NCBI GenBank assembly: GCA_028284705.1
Contig: JANQRE010000030.1
Span: 1-40,223 of the forward strand
From: Paracoccaceae bacterium
GTDB taxonomy: Bacteria; Pseudomonadota; Alphaproteobacteria; Rhodobacterales; Rhodobacteraceae
Length of the DNA stretch: 40,223 nt
Reading direction: 5' to 3'
Made by a program: the position numbers and the translations under genes. Positions 1 to 8,413 of the stretch are shown here, piece after piece (within the stretch, counting starts at the first letter, position 1; each line of letters begins with the position of its first letter). A model generated the notes under the pieces. The model was given only the letters and a program-made list of their open reading frames with translations. It did not search any database and was not told the origin of the DNA.

Positions 1-1
1 T

Positions 2-1168
2 CTGAAAATCGCGTCTGACATGTCGAACCCGGCACCGCGTGCGGTGATGGAAGGCATGGTCGCGCGGTTCCAGGAGATGCACCCCGATCTGAACATCGAG
101 CTGACGATCACTGACCGCGAGGCCTGGAAAACCCAGATCCGCAACGTGCTGTCGGCAAACCCGCCCGACGTGGCCAACTGGTATGCGGCCAACCGCATGC
201 GTCCTTACGTGGATGCGGGCCTCTTCATGGACATCTCTGACCTCTGGGCAGAGCCGGAAATGGAAGCGCTGGCCTCGACCAAGGGCGCTATGACGCTCGA
301 CGGCAAGCAGTGGGGCGTGCCCTATACCTACTACCAGTGGGGCGTCTACTACCGCAAAGACATCTATGAAGAGTTGGGTCTGGCTGAGCCGTCGACCTTC
401 GAAGAAATGAAGTCGAACTGTCAGGCAATCCTCGATTCCGGCAAGAAGTGCTACACCATTGGCACGAAGTTCCTGTGGACCGCTGGCGGCTGGTTCGACT
501 ACCTCAACATGCGCACCAATGGTTACGATTTCCATGCGGAACTGATGGCCGGTCAGCACAAATGGGACAGCCCCGAAGTGCGTCAGACCTTCGCCAACTG
601 GCGTGAGCTGATCGACATGGGCGCGTTCGTGGACAACCACACCTCCTATAGCTGGCAGGAATCGTTGCCCTTCATCGTCTCCGGTGACGCGGCAGCCATC
701 CTGAAAGGCAACTTCGCTGTGCCGCCGCTGCGCGAAGCAGGCCTGGATGACAGCAAGCTCGACTTCTACCAGTTCCCAGCCATCGCCGATGGTGTTGAAC
801 TGGCCGAAGACGCACCGACCGATACGTTCCACATCCCCGCAGGGGCTGAGAATGTTGAAGCTGCGAAAGAGTTCCTGCGCTTCGTTGTGTCGGCTGAGAA
901 CCAGACGCTGATCAATAACGGCGACAACCTCGGCCAGCTTCCGGTGAACGCAAACTCGTCCGTGGACGACGACAAGTTCCTGAAAGAAGGCTTCGCGATG
1001 CTGTCCTCGAACAGCCCGGGCGGCGTGGCTCAGTTCTTCGACCGTGACGCACCGGCGGAAATGGCGAAGGTTGGCATGGAAGGCCTGCAGGAATTCATGG
1101 TCAAGCCCGACAATCTCGACCGGATCCTCGCCCGCCTCGATAAGGCAGCCGAGCGTATCTACAAGTAA
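2..1168 (+). CDS. ABC sugar transporter periplasmic binding protein (5' end outside window)
   Basis: This is the extracellular binding protein of a carbohydrate ABC importer (family 1 solute-binding protein). It captures the sugar in the periplasm and hands it to the two permeases that follow. The reading frame is open to the left edge: residues encoded from base 2 lie in frame before the first ATG at base 20, so the N-terminus and signal peptide are missing and 388 residues are visible. The visible part starts inside the first lobe (MEGMVARFQEMHP, a typical early helix of these proteins) and has the usual hinge and the C-terminal helix LQEFMVKPDNLDRILARLD. The permeases and a GH36 alpha-galactosidase follow on the same strand, so an alpha-galactoside such as melibiose or raffinose is the likely ligand (inference). 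Glucosides cannot be excluded. No ABC ATPase gene is in the window. Confidence 0.9.
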   Translation: MKIASDMSNPAPRAVMEGMVARFQEMHPDLNIELTITDREAWKTQIRNVLSANPPDVANWYAANRMRPYVDAGLFMDISDLWAEPEMEALASTKGAMTLDGKQWGVPYTYYQWGVYYRKDIYEELGLAEPSTFEEMKSNCQAILDSGKKCYTIGTKFLWTAGGWFDYLNMRTNGYDFHAELMAGQHKWDSPEVRQTFANWRELIDMGAFVDNHTSYSWQESLPFIVSGDAAAILKGNFAVPPLREAGLDDSKLDFYQFPAIADGVELAEDAPTDTFHIPAGAENVEAAKEFLRFVVSAENQTLINNGDNLGQLPVNANSSVDDDKFLKEGFAMLSSNSPGGVAQFFDRDAPAEMAKVGMEGLQEFMVKPDNLDRILARLDKAAERIYK

Positions 1169-1180
1169 AACAAACGCGCC

Positions 1181-1258
1181 AGGCGGGGCATCGAGCCCCG
1201 CCTGATCGCGCAAAGCCCATCTGCAAATCCGAAAGACGGATTTTCAAATGTGCTTTGC
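1181..1258 (+). promoter_or_regulatory. Two consecutive stem-loops between binding-protein and permease genes
   Basis: The first hairpin has perfect 9-bp arms AGGCGGGGC (1181-1189) and GCCCCGCCT (1195-1203) around the loop ATCGA. The second is two-tiered: outer arms GCAAAGC (1210-1216) and GCTTTGC (1252-1258), inner arms AAATCCG (1225-1231) and CGGATTT (1237-1243). Neither is followed by a T-run. Such intercistronic hairpins are known to stabilise the binding-protein mRNA and lower expression of downstream permeases; that role here is inferred. The second stem ends just before the permease ribosome-binding site at 1272. Confidence 0.6.
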
Positions 1259-1284
1259 CACATAGGACCCGGGAGGAGACGACA

Positions 1285-2208
1285 TTGGCTGATATGTCTG
1301 TGCAAGCCCCCGGAGCGGAACAACGCTCCTGGTACAAACGAAACGAGATCGCGGTGACGCCCTGGCTCTTCCTGATCCCCGGCGTGATCTTCTTCATGGT
1401 CTATGTGATCATCCCGATCTTCCAGTCGTTCTACTATTCGACGCTGGACTGGGACGGCCTCGGCGAACCGGTGCAGATCGGGCTTCAGAACTACGCCGAA
1501 TTGTTCGACGATGACGCGTTCTACGTCTCGCTCCGCAACAACGTCATCTGGCTCTTCCTCTACCTGCTCGCAATCCCCGCGGGCCTCGGGATCGCACTGC
1601 TTCTCAACCAGACGATTTTCGGCATCCGCCTCTACAAATCGCTCTTCTTCTTCCCCTTCGTGATCAGCCAGGTCGTCGTCGGCCTCGTCTTCACCTGGTT
1701 CTACGACCCGACTTTCGGCATCTTCAACGTGGTTCTTGGCTGGGTGGGCCTCGGCCCCATCAACGTGCTCGGCGACGAGCGCTTCGTGACTTACGGCATC
1801 ATCGCCGCCGGTCTCTGGCCGCAAACCGCTTACTGCATGATCCTCTATCTCACCGGTCTAAACGCCGTGGACCCCGAGCAGATCGAGGCCGGACGTCTCG
1901 ATGGCGCCAAAGGCTGGCGCATGCTCTGGCATGTGGTCGTTCCGCAGCTCAAACCCGCCACGTTCATCGCCTTCGTCGTGACAATCATCGGCGCACTGCG
2001 AAGTTTTGACCTCATCTCCATCATGACCAATGGCGGCCCGTTCGGCGAAAGCCGCGTGCTCTCCTTCTACATGTTCGAAGTCGCGCTCTCCGAATACGGC
2101 TTCCGCATGGGCTACGGCGCTGCTGTCGCGGTCGTGCTCTTCATCATCATGCTGTTCTTCATCACCTACTTCCTGTGGTCGATGTACCAAGACGAGAAGG
2201 GGCGCTAA
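1285..2208 (+). CDS. ABC sugar transporter permease, MalF/UgpA type
   Basis: This is an inner-membrane permease subunit of the carbohydrate importer. It has 307 residues with about six hydrophobic segments, the first near residues 27-50. The cytoplasmic coupling helix (EAA loop) EAGRLDGAKG lies at about residues 201-210, as expected for binding-protein-dependent permeases. I place the start at TTG 1285 because a strong GGAGGAGA Shine-Dalgarno (1272-1279) sits 5 bp upstream. The longer TTG start at 1255 falls inside a stem-loop and has no such site, and the in-frame ATG at 1294 is 14 bp away from it. The next permease starts 3 bp after the stop, so the two are co-translated. It should pair as a heterodimer with that gene product. 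Confidence 0.92.
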   Translation: MADMSVQAPGAEQRSWYKRNEIAVTPWLFLIPGVIFFMVYVIIPIFQSFYYSTLDWDGLGEPVQIGLQNYAELFDDDAFYVSLRNNVIWLFLYLLAIPAGLGIALLLNQTIFGIRLYKSLFFFPFVISQVVVGLVFTWFYDPTFGIFNVVLGWVGLGPINVLGDERFVTYGIIAAGLWPQTAYCMILYLTGLNAVDPEQIEAGRLDGAKGWRMLWHVVVPQLKPATFIAFVVTIIGALRSFDLISIMTNGGPFGESRVLSFYMFEVALSEYGFRMGYGAAVAVVLFIIMLFFITYFLWSMYQDEKGR

Positions 2209-2211
2209 ACG

Positions 2212-3060
2212 ATGTTTCCTACACCAATCGAAAAGTCGTCCGCCGCGGTTCAAACCGGCTACAAGATCATGCTGCCCGTGGCGCTGATCCTGTGGCTCCT
2301 GCCGCTGATCTCCATCATGATCTTCTCGGTCAAACCGGATGCAGATTTCACCACCGGCAACTATTGGGGTCTGCCCTCCTCCTTCGAGTTCTTCACCAAT
2401 TACGGCCGGGTCTTCTTCGACTCCGACATGCCCCGCTACATGCTGAACTCCATCCTGATCACGGTGCCCACGGTGATCGGCTGCGTGATCCTGTCCTCGA
2501 TGACCGGCTTCGCGCTTGGGGTCTATAAGTTCCGCTCGAACCTGTGGATATTCTTCATGTTCATCGCGGGCAATTTCGTGCCGTTCCAGATCCTCATGGT
2601 TCCGGTCCGCGACCTGACGCTCGATATGGGGCTCTACAATACCATCGCGGGTCTCGTGCTCTTCCACATCGCGTTCCAGACGGGCTTCTGCACGCTCTTC
2701 ATGCGGAACTTCATCCGCGCTTTGCCCTTCGAGCTCATCGAGGCCGCCCGTGTGGAAGGCATCTCCGAATGGCGCATCTTCTGGTATGTGGTTCTGCCCC
2801 TGATGAAGCCAGCCCTCGCCGCTATGGCGGTGCTGATCTTCACCTTCATCTGGAACGACTTCTTCTGGGCCATCGTTCTGACCCAGGGTGTCGAAACGCA
2901 GCCCGTCACCGCAGGGATCACCAGCTTCAACGCGCAATTCCGCGCCGCCTATCACCTGATGAGCGCCGGGGCGATTGTCGCCGCCCTGCCGCCGGTGGCA
3001 ATGTTCTTCCTAATGCAGAAGCACTTCATTGCGGGCCTGACCCTTGGAGCAGTAAAATAG
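2212..3060 (+). CDS. ABC sugar transporter permease, MalG/UgpE type
   Basis: This is the second inner-membrane permease of the sugar importer, 282 residues. Hydrophobic segments are visible at about 19-40, 80-104, 111-132, 144-163, 202-222 and 245-265. The EAA loop EAARVEGISEW is at residues 177-187, where it would contact the ATPase. The order binding protein, MalF-type, MalG-type is the canonical CUT1 importer arrangement. It begins 3 bp after the first permease and ends 3 bp before the alpha-galactosidase, so transport and hydrolysis are in one transcript. The missing ATPase could lie upstream of the window or be a shared MsmK/UgpC-type subunit encoded elsewhere (inference). Confidence 0.93.
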   Translation: MFPTPIEKSSAAVQTGYKIMLPVALILWLLPLISIMIFSVKPDADFTTGNYWGLPSSFEFFTNYGRVFFDSDMPRYMLNSILITVPTVIGCVILSSMTGFALGVYKFRSNLWIFFMFIAGNFVPFQILMVPVRDLTLDMGLYNTIAGLVLFHIAFQTGFCTLFMRNFIRALPFELIEAARVEGISEWRIFWYVVLPLMKPALAAMAVLIFTFIWNDFFWAIVLTQGVETQPVTAGITSFNAQFRAAYHLMSAGAIVAALPPVAMFFLMQKHFIAGLTLGAVK

Positions 3061-3063
3061 CCC

Positions 3064-5175
3064 ATGGCCAAAGATACCGCTCCTGCAACGGACACGCGCC
3101 AGACATGGCGAATTGACGATGGCCGTCAGACACTCGTGCTGGCGGCCACCCATGCCCGTTTGCCTCAGGTTGTGTATTGGGGGGAAACGCTTCCCCTGAA
3201 CGAAGACCTCGACGCCGTCGCCGCGGCCCATGCGCTCGACGTCACAGGCGGGATGCTGGACGAGAACCCCGACCTCTCGATCTGTCCCGAAGCGGTGCGC
3301 ACCTTTCCGGGACAGCCGGGGCTGATCATTCGCGACAGCGACGGCACGCCGATGCTGCCGAAATTCTGCTATGACAGCGAGGAGGTCACCGACACCTCTC
3401 TCACCCTGCATTTCACCGATACCGAAAACACGCTGCACTACACTGCCAGCTTCGTCTCCGACGCCCATGCGCGGATCATCACGACGCAGGCGACATTGGA
3501 AGCCGACCGCCCAGTGCATCTGCACTGGTTCGCCGCCCCCGTCCTGCCCGCCCCGCAATTCGCCGATGAGATGATCGACGTCTCAGGCCGCTGGTGCGGT
3601 GAGTTCCAGCTGAACCGCACGCCCTGGTCGCCGGGCATGCGCTACCGCGAAAATCGCACCGGTCGCACGGGGCATGAACATTTCCCGGGGCTCATCATCC
3701 CCTGCCGTGGCGCGACCAATACCCAAGGCCAGGCCTACGCCTTCCACTATGGCTGGTCCGGTGGCCACAAGATGATCGCCGAGGAACTGCCGGACGGTCG
3801 CCGCCAGATACAGTTCGGCCATGCCGCGCGGATGGAGACCAACGCGACCACCAAATTCCAGACCGCGCCGCTTTATGTCGTCTATTCCCGCGATGGTCTG
3901 AATGGCTGCGCCACCGCGTTCCAGCGTCATCTGCGCGACCGCATCCTCGTACCCGCCAACGACCGCCCCCGGCCCGTGCACTACAATTGCTGGGAGGCGG
4001 TGTATTTCGACCACAAGCTGCCCGTGCTGAAAGATATCGCCGAACGCGCCGCGTCTCTCGGCGCCGAGCGCTTCGTGCTCGACGATGGCTGGTTCGGTCA
4101 ACGGGACGACGACACCACATCTCTGTCGGATTGGGAGGTCGATCCGCGCAAATATCCCGACGGTCTTGGCCCCCTCATCGACCATGTCCATGGCCTCGAC
4201 ATGTCCTTCGGCATCTGGTTCGAACCCGAAATGATCAACGAGAATTCCGACCTGCACCGCGCCCATCCCGATTGGGCGCTCGGGTCCGAGGATCAGACGC
4301 TGGGCCGCCAGCAAAAGGCACTCAACATGGCCCTGCCCGAGGTGCGCGACTTCATCTACGACCGCATGGCCGCAATCCTCACCCAATACCCGATCGACTA
4401 CATCAAATGGGACCACAACCGCGTGCTGCCCATGCCCGATGCCGATCAGACCCGTGGCTCCTACGCCCTACTCGACCGGCTGCGCGCCGACTTCCCCGCC
4501 GTGGAGATCGAAAGCTGCGCGTCAGGTGGCGGTCGCATTGATTTCGGTATCCTGAAACGCACCCAACGGGTCTGGCTCTCGGATTCCAACGACGCACTCG
4601 AACGGCTAAAGATGCAGCACAACGCGGCCCTCTTCCTGCCGATGACCGTCACCGGTTCCCATGTCGGTCCGCGCAAATGCCACACCTCGGGCCGTGTCCT
4701 CGACATCTCCTTCCGCGCCTGGGTGGCCGCACAACGGCATATGGGGTTCGAGATGGACCCGCGTGAGTTGGACGAGCATGAGGAAACCGTTCTGCGCGAA
4801 GTCACCTCCTGGTGGAAACACAATCGCGACTGGCTTTTGCAGGCCGATATCTTGCGCCTCGATAGTGCCGACCCGGCTGTGATTGCCGAGCAGCAGAACA
4901 ATGAAGACCTCGGGCGTTTCGTCGTTTTTGCCGGGAAAGCCGACACCTCCGCCCAGATCGCGCCGCGCCCGCTTCGGCTCACACGTCTCGACAGCGACGC
5001 CATGTACGAAATCACCCTCATCAACCGCGAGAACGCGTCCGTTCTGTCGCGCGGAAATTCGGTGTTGAAAGAAGGTCCCGTGACCCTCTCCGGCAACTAC
5101 CTCATGAGCAACGGTCTGACCCTGCCCTGGAGCTTCCCGCAGACCATGTGGGTACTGGAGGGTAAGAAGCTGTGA
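3064..5175 (+). CDS. Alpha-galactosidase, GH36
   Basis: This enzyme hydrolyses terminal alpha-1,6-galactose from melibiose- or raffinose-type sugars. The 703 residues match GH36 enzymes of the long bacterial type: an N-terminal beta-sandwich (about 1-300), a TIM barrel (about 300-640) and a C-terminal beta domain. The barrel signatures are clear: LDDGWFGQRDDD (339-350), the nucleophile motif YIKWDHNR with Asp450, ESCASGGGRIDFG (483-495), and the acid/base motif SDSNDALER with Asp507/Asp510. There is no signal peptide, so hydrolysis is cytoplasmic after uptake. It starts 3 bp after the permease gene. The following gene is separated by 118 bp containing phased repeats, so downstream genes may also have their own promoter. 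Confidence 0.95.
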   Translation: MAKDTAPATDTRQTWRIDDGRQTLVLAATHARLPQVVYWGETLPLNEDLDAVAAAHALDVTGGMLDENPDLSICPEAVRTFPGQPGLIIRDSDGTPMLPKFCYDSEEVTDTSLTLHFTDTENTLHYTASFVSDAHARIITTQATLEADRPVHLHWFAAPVLPAPQFADEMIDVSGRWCGEFQLNRTPWSPGMRYRENRTGRTGHEHFPGLIIPCRGATNTQGQAYAFHYGWSGGHKMIAEELPDGRRQIQFGHAARMETNATTKFQTAPLYVVYSRDGLNGCATAFQRHLRDRILVPANDRPRPVHYNCWEAVYFDHKLPVLKDIAERAASLGAERFVLDDGWFGQRDDDTTSLSDWEVDPRKYPDGLGPLIDHVHGLDMSFGIWFEPEMINENSDLHRAHPDWALGSEDQTLGRQQKALNMALPEVRDFIYDRMAAILTQYPIDYIKWDHNRVLPMPDADQTRGSYALLDRLRADFPAVEIESCASGGGRIDFGILKRTQRVWLSDSNDALERLKMQHNAALFLPMTVTGSHVGPRKCHTSGRVLDISFRAWVAAQRHMGFEMDPRELDEHEETVLREVTSWWKHNRDWLLQADILRLDSADPAVIAEQQNNEDLGRFVVFAGKADTSAQIAPRPLRLTRLDSDAMYEITLINRENASVLSRGNSVLKEGPVTLSGNYLMSNGLTLPWSFPQTMWVLEGKKL

Positions 5176-5223
5176 GACACGAAACCCTGTTGCCCGAACC
5201 ATCCTTTCTGCGAACGGTGTTGC

Positions 5224-5278
5224 CCATCCGGTGTCGGGACGGATGCCATACGGATGCTGTACGGAAACCATACGGCAG
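5224..5278 (+). repeat. Five tandem 11-bp repeats, consensus near CCATACGGATG
   Basis: The spacer between the alpha-galactosidase and the SDR divides exactly into five 11-mers: CCATCCGGTGT (5224), CGGGACGGATG (5235), CCATACGGATG (5246), CTGTACGGAAA (5257) and CCATACGGCAG (5268). The CGG core recurs every 11 bp, four of the five times as ACGG. The period equals about one helical turn and is not a multiple of three, so this is not a coding repeat. An array of direct repeats in phase on one DNA face is the usual target layout of a regulator that binds cooperatively. The regulator is unknown. Confidence 0.65.
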
Positions 5279-5293
5279 ATTCTGGAGCCTGAG

Positions 5294-6064
5294 ATGACCA
5301 AAACAGCCAGTTTCCACGACCTCGACGGGGCGTCCGTTTTCATCACAGGCGGCGGGTCCGGCATCGGCGCATCCCTCACTGAAGGATTTCTTGCCCAAGG
5401 CTCCAAGGTGACTTTCATCGGGCGCTCCGATGCGACCGAGTTCGCAGAAGAGGTGGGAGAAAAATACGGCAACAAACCCATTTTTATTCAAGGGGATATC
5501 ACAGATACCGATGCGTTACGCGCCGCCATCGACAAGGCTGGCGAGTTGCATGGCCCGGTCACCTGCCTCGTGAACAATGCTGCCAATGACAAGCGACACT
5601 TAACCGAAGAGGTCGATGATGAGTTCTTCGACTGGATGATGGCGATCAATCTGAAGGCCTACTTCTTCGCCTGTCAGGCCGTTATTCCACAAATGAAATC
5701 AGTAGGTTACGGCTCCATCATCAATTTCAGCTCGATCAGCTACATGATGGGCAATGCCGGCTACCCCCTCTACACCGCCGCCAATAGCGGCATCAACGGC
5801 ATGACAAGATCATTGGCCCGCGAATTCGGCCCCGACAAGATCAGGGTGAACGCCCTCGCCCCAGGCTGGGTTTTGACGCAAAAACAAAGGGATATGTGGG
5901 TCACGGAGGAAGGATTGGCCGCGCATCTGGAGCGCCAATGCCTCAAAGATACGCTCGACCCGCAAGACATGATCGACGGTGTTTTGTTCCTCGCCTCTAA
6001 GACCTCGAAGATGATGACCGGACAGGCTCTCGTGATTGACGGAGGCGTCGTCGTAACCGGCTGA
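5294..6064 (+). CDS. SDR-family oxidoreductase, probable galactose 1-dehydrogenase role
   Basis: This is a 256-residue classical short-chain dehydrogenase. The cofactor motif TGGGSGIG is at residues 18-25, NNAAN near 94-98, the catalytic-serine strand INFSSIS around 143-149, and Tyr160 in YTAANSG. The Lys of YxxxK is replaced by Asn164, read clearly from codon AAT. By position, between galactosidases and galactonate-catabolic genes, it should oxidise galactose to galactonolactone (inference from context). Rossmann-fold SDRs act in the cytoplasm with NAD(P). I chose ATG 5294; the frame stays open upstream but runs through the 11-bp repeats. Its TGA overlaps the next ATG by one base. The Lys to Asn change leaves activity uncertain. 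Confidence 0.82.
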   Translation: MTKTASFHDLDGASVFITGGGSGIGASLTEGFLAQGSKVTFIGRSDATEFAEEVGEKYGNKPIFIQGDITDTDALRAAIDKAGELHGPVTCLVNNAANDKRHLTEEVDDEFFDWMMAINLKAYFFACQAVIPQMKSVGYGSIINFSSISYMMGNAGYPLYTAANSGINGMTRSLAREFGPDKIRVNALAPGWVLTQKQRDMWVTEEGLAAHLERQCLKDTLDPQDMIDGVLFLASKTSKMMTGQALVIDGGVVVTG

Positions 6065-6960
6065 TGTTGCAGGAGAATTCATATCCCGACTGGATCGCCT
6101 GCGACTGGGGCACCTCGAATTTGCGCGTCTGGGCGATGCGCGGATCAGAGGTGTTGGCTGAGGCGAAATCCGGCGACGGGATGGGCGGCCTCGCCCGCGA
6201 TGAATTTGAAGGTAAGCTTCTGAATTTAATTGAAAACTGGCTGCCCTCCGGCACCACGCCAGTGGTCGCCTGCGGCATGGTCGGCTCCCGCCAAGGCTGG
6301 GCAGAGGCGCCCTACGTCGCCGTCCCCGCCGCCCCGTATTCGACCGCGGTGAAGGTGCCTACCAAAGACAGCCGCATCGCCATGCATATCCTGCCGGGTC
6401 TGAAACAGGAAAACCCACCCGATGTCATGCGCGGCGAGGAGACGCAAATCGCTGGTTTTCTTGCAGAAAATCCGAATTTCGATGGCGTCCTCTGCCTGCC
6501 CGGCACCCATTCCAAATGGGCCCACATCTCCGCTGTTGAGGTCGTCAGTTTCCAAACGCAGATGACCGGCGAGCTCTTCTCCCTCCTCGCCAAATCCTCC
6601 GTCCTGCGTCACTCGGTTGGAGCTGATCTGGGTGAGGGTTTCGCCGAGGCGGTCTCAGAAACCCTTTCAAAACCGGAAGTTATCGCCGCCAAGCTCTTCC
6701 AGATTCGTGCCTCCGATCTGTTGAAAGGCACATCCGGCGCGAACGCACACGCCCGCCTGTCAGGCTTGTTGATCGGCCTTGAGCTCGCTGCAACGCGGCC
6801 GTATTGGTTGGGCCAGAATGTCGCCCTTGTCGGGTCTACCAGTTTGACGTCCAGCTACGCCCAAGCTCTTGAAACGCAAGGCGTTCTCGCCGTTCAGGCC
6901 GATGGTGCCGAGATCACGATCAAGGGCCTGACTGCCGCCTATTCGGAACTTGTCACATGA
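6064..6960 (+). CDS. dgoK: 2-dehydro-3-deoxygalactonokinase
   Basis: This enzyme phosphorylates 2-keto-3-deoxygalactonate to the 6-phosphate with ATP, in the DeLey-Doudoroff galactose pathway. It has 298 residues, the normal size for DgoK. The N-terminal phosphate-binding motif ACDWGTSNLRVW is near residues 12-23. CGMVGSRQGWAEAPYV, LPGLKQ and LPGTHSKW are the other family signatures, and the C-terminal half has LLIGLELA and VALVGS. It is translationally coupled on both sides: TGATG with the SDR and ATGA with the aldolase gene. The neighbouring DgoA-type aldolase makes the assignment firm. Confidence 0.93.
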   Translation: MLQENSYPDWIACDWGTSNLRVWAMRGSEVLAEAKSGDGMGGLARDEFEGKLLNLIENWLPSGTTPVVACGMVGSRQGWAEAPYVAVPAAPYSTAVKVPTKDSRIAMHILPGLKQENPPDVMRGEETQIAGFLAENPNFDGVLCLPGTHSKWAHISAVEVVSFQTQMTGELFSLLAKSSVLRHSVGADLGEGFAEAVSETLSKPEVIAAKLFQIRASDLLKGTSGANAHARLSGLLIGLELAATRPYWLGQNVALVGSTSLTSSYAQALETQGVLAVQADGAEITIKGLTAAYSELVT

Positions 6961-7565
6961 TGCACCGCTCCCTCATCGCCATCCTGCGCGGCCTGGAACC
7001 GGACGAGGCCCTCGATATCGGCGCCGCTCTAATCGAAGCAGGCATCACAATCATTGAGGTGCCGCTCAACTCTCCTCAACCCCTTGAGAGCATTGGCAAA
7101 ATGGCTGAGGCCTTTTTCGACCGGGCAAAGATCGGCGCGGGCACCGTCCTAAGCGCGGCTGACGCGCGCGCCGTCGCGGATGTTGGCGGGAAGCTGATCG
7201 TCTCACCCAACACGGACCCGGAGGTCATCGAAGAAACCGTGCGCCTCGGCCTCGAAAGCTGGCCGGGAGTTCTGACTCCAACCGAGTGTTTCGCCGCACT
7301 GAAGGCCGGGGCAACGGGCCTGAAGGTCTTTCCTGGCTTTCAGATGGGCATCGAAGGCCTCAAGGCCGTTCGTGCAGTTCTGCCAAAGGAAACAAAGGTT
7401 TACATGGTCGGTGGTGTGGGACCCGAGGCCTTCGCCGAGTGGCGCGTCGCAGGGGCAGACGGCTTCGGCATCGGCTCGGCACTCTACAAGCCGGAACGCT
7501 CGGCCAGCGATATCGGCAAGATCGCCACCGACATGGTCGCCGCCTATGACGAGGCCTTCACGTGA
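6957..7565 (+). CDS. dgoA: 2-dehydro-3-deoxy-6-phosphogalactonate aldolase
   Basis: This enzyme cleaves 2-keto-3-deoxy-6-phosphogalactonate to pyruvate and D-glyceraldehyde-3-phosphate. It has 202 residues in a single TIM barrel of the KDPG/KDPGal aldolase family. Conserved residues are visible: Arg11 in AILRG, Glu34 in IIEVPLNSPQ, the phosphate-site strand IGAGTVL (59-65), and the Schiff-base Lys123 in GLKVFPG. VGGVGPE and GFGIGSALY form the C-terminal phosphate pocket. The PLNSPQ signature is the one seen in DgoA rather than in Eda-type KDPG aldolase. It overlaps dgoK by 4 bp at its start and the SMP-30 gene by 4 bp at its end. Confidence 0.94.
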   Translation: MMHRSLIAILRGLEPDEALDIGAALIEAGITIIEVPLNSPQPLESIGKMAEAFFDRAKIGAGTVLSAADARAVADVGGKLIVSPNTDPEVIEETVRLGLESWPGVLTPTECFAALKAGATGLKVFPGFQMGIEGLKAVRAVLPKETKVYMVGGVGPEAFAEWRVAGADGFGIGSALYKPERSASDIGKIATDMVAAYDEAFT

Positions 7566-8413
7566 TCAAAACCATCGGCGAAGACGCCGCGTTTCTGGGT
7601 GAGGGCCCGCTATGGCACCCCCAACTGAAAAAGCTGTTCTGGTTTGATATCATTGGCAAAAAACTGTTCTGCGATGACGAACGGCAATGGGAATTTGATC
7701 GATGCGTTTCTGCGGCTGGCTGGATTTCGGATACGGAACTGTTGATCGCCAGCGAGATCGATCTGTTCCGGTTCGACCTTGAAACCGCCACGCAAACACA
7801 GCTGCATCCCCTCGAGGCCGACGATACCACCACCCGCTCCAATGATGGCCGCGCGGATCCTTGGGGAGGGTTTTGGATCGGCACGATGGGCAAACAAGCC
7901 GAACCTAATCAAGGTGCCATTTACCGCTATTTTGATGGCGAGGTGCGGCGGCTCTTCGCGCCTATCTCGATCTCCAACGCGATCTGTTTTGCGCCTGACA
8001 AATCGGCGGCGTACTTCACCGATACAGCGCATAAACGCGTCCTGCGCGCCCCGCTGCGCGCGCGCGATGGCTGGCCTGAAGGCGCGCCAAGGACGTTCGT
8101 CGATCTCAATCCGAGCGGAGAAAACCCCGACGGCGCAATCACTTGCGCGGATGGGTCGGTTCTGGTGGCGCTCTGGGGATCGTCTTGCGTGGCACGCTTT
8201 GCCCAGGACGGGACGGAACTGGAGCGCTTCAGCTTTCCGACGGCGCATATCTCCTGCCCCGCGCTTGGCGGTCCGCATATGCGCACACTCTTCGCCACCT
8301 CGGCACGGCAAGGCTTGAGCGAAAATGACCTCGCGTCGCAGCCCCTTGCGGGCCGTGTCTTTGCGGTAGAAACAGAGCTGGCAGGCGTCCCGGAACATCA
8401 GGTCAGGCTATGA
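7562..8413 (+). CDS. SMP-30/gluconolactonase-family lactonase, probable galactonolactonase
   Basis: This is a six-bladed beta-propeller sugar lactonase of 283 residues. It is likely to open galactono-lactone to galactonate after the dehydrogenase step (inference from context). Metal ligands typical of the family are present: Glu14 in GEGPLWHP, Asn139 in SISNAICF and Asp190 in GENPDGAI. Substrate-site residues lie in TRSNDGRADPWGGFWIGT (91-108). Translation starts at GTG 7562, which forms a GTGA overlap with the aldolase stop. Its stop overlaps the beta-galactosidase start as ATGA. There is no signal peptide, so it acts in the cytoplasm. Confidence 0.92.
   Translation: MIKTIGEDAAFLGEGPLWHPQLKKLFWFDIIGKKLFCDDERQWEFDRCVSAAGWISDTELLIASEIDLFRFDLETATQTQLHPLEADDTTTRSNDGRADPWGGFWIGTMGKQAEPNQGAIYRYFDGEVRRLFAPISISNAICFAPDKSAAYFTDTAHKRVLRAPLRARDGWPEGAPRTFVDLNPSGENPDGAITCADGSVLVALWGSSCVARFAQDGTELERFSFPTAHISCPALGGPHMRTLFATSARQGLSENDLASQPLAGRVFAVETELAGVPEHQVRL

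Noticed and set aside
1858-2955. 365-codon open frame antisense to the two sugar permeases
   Set aside because: Composition is dominated by His, Glu and Asp as expected of antisense to hydrophobic membrane codons; it crosses two real genes and has no family features.
5231-5293. Upstream in-frame extension of the galactose SDR
   Set aside because: It runs through the 11-bp repeat array, whose period is not a codon multiple, and the SDR fold begins after ATG 5294.
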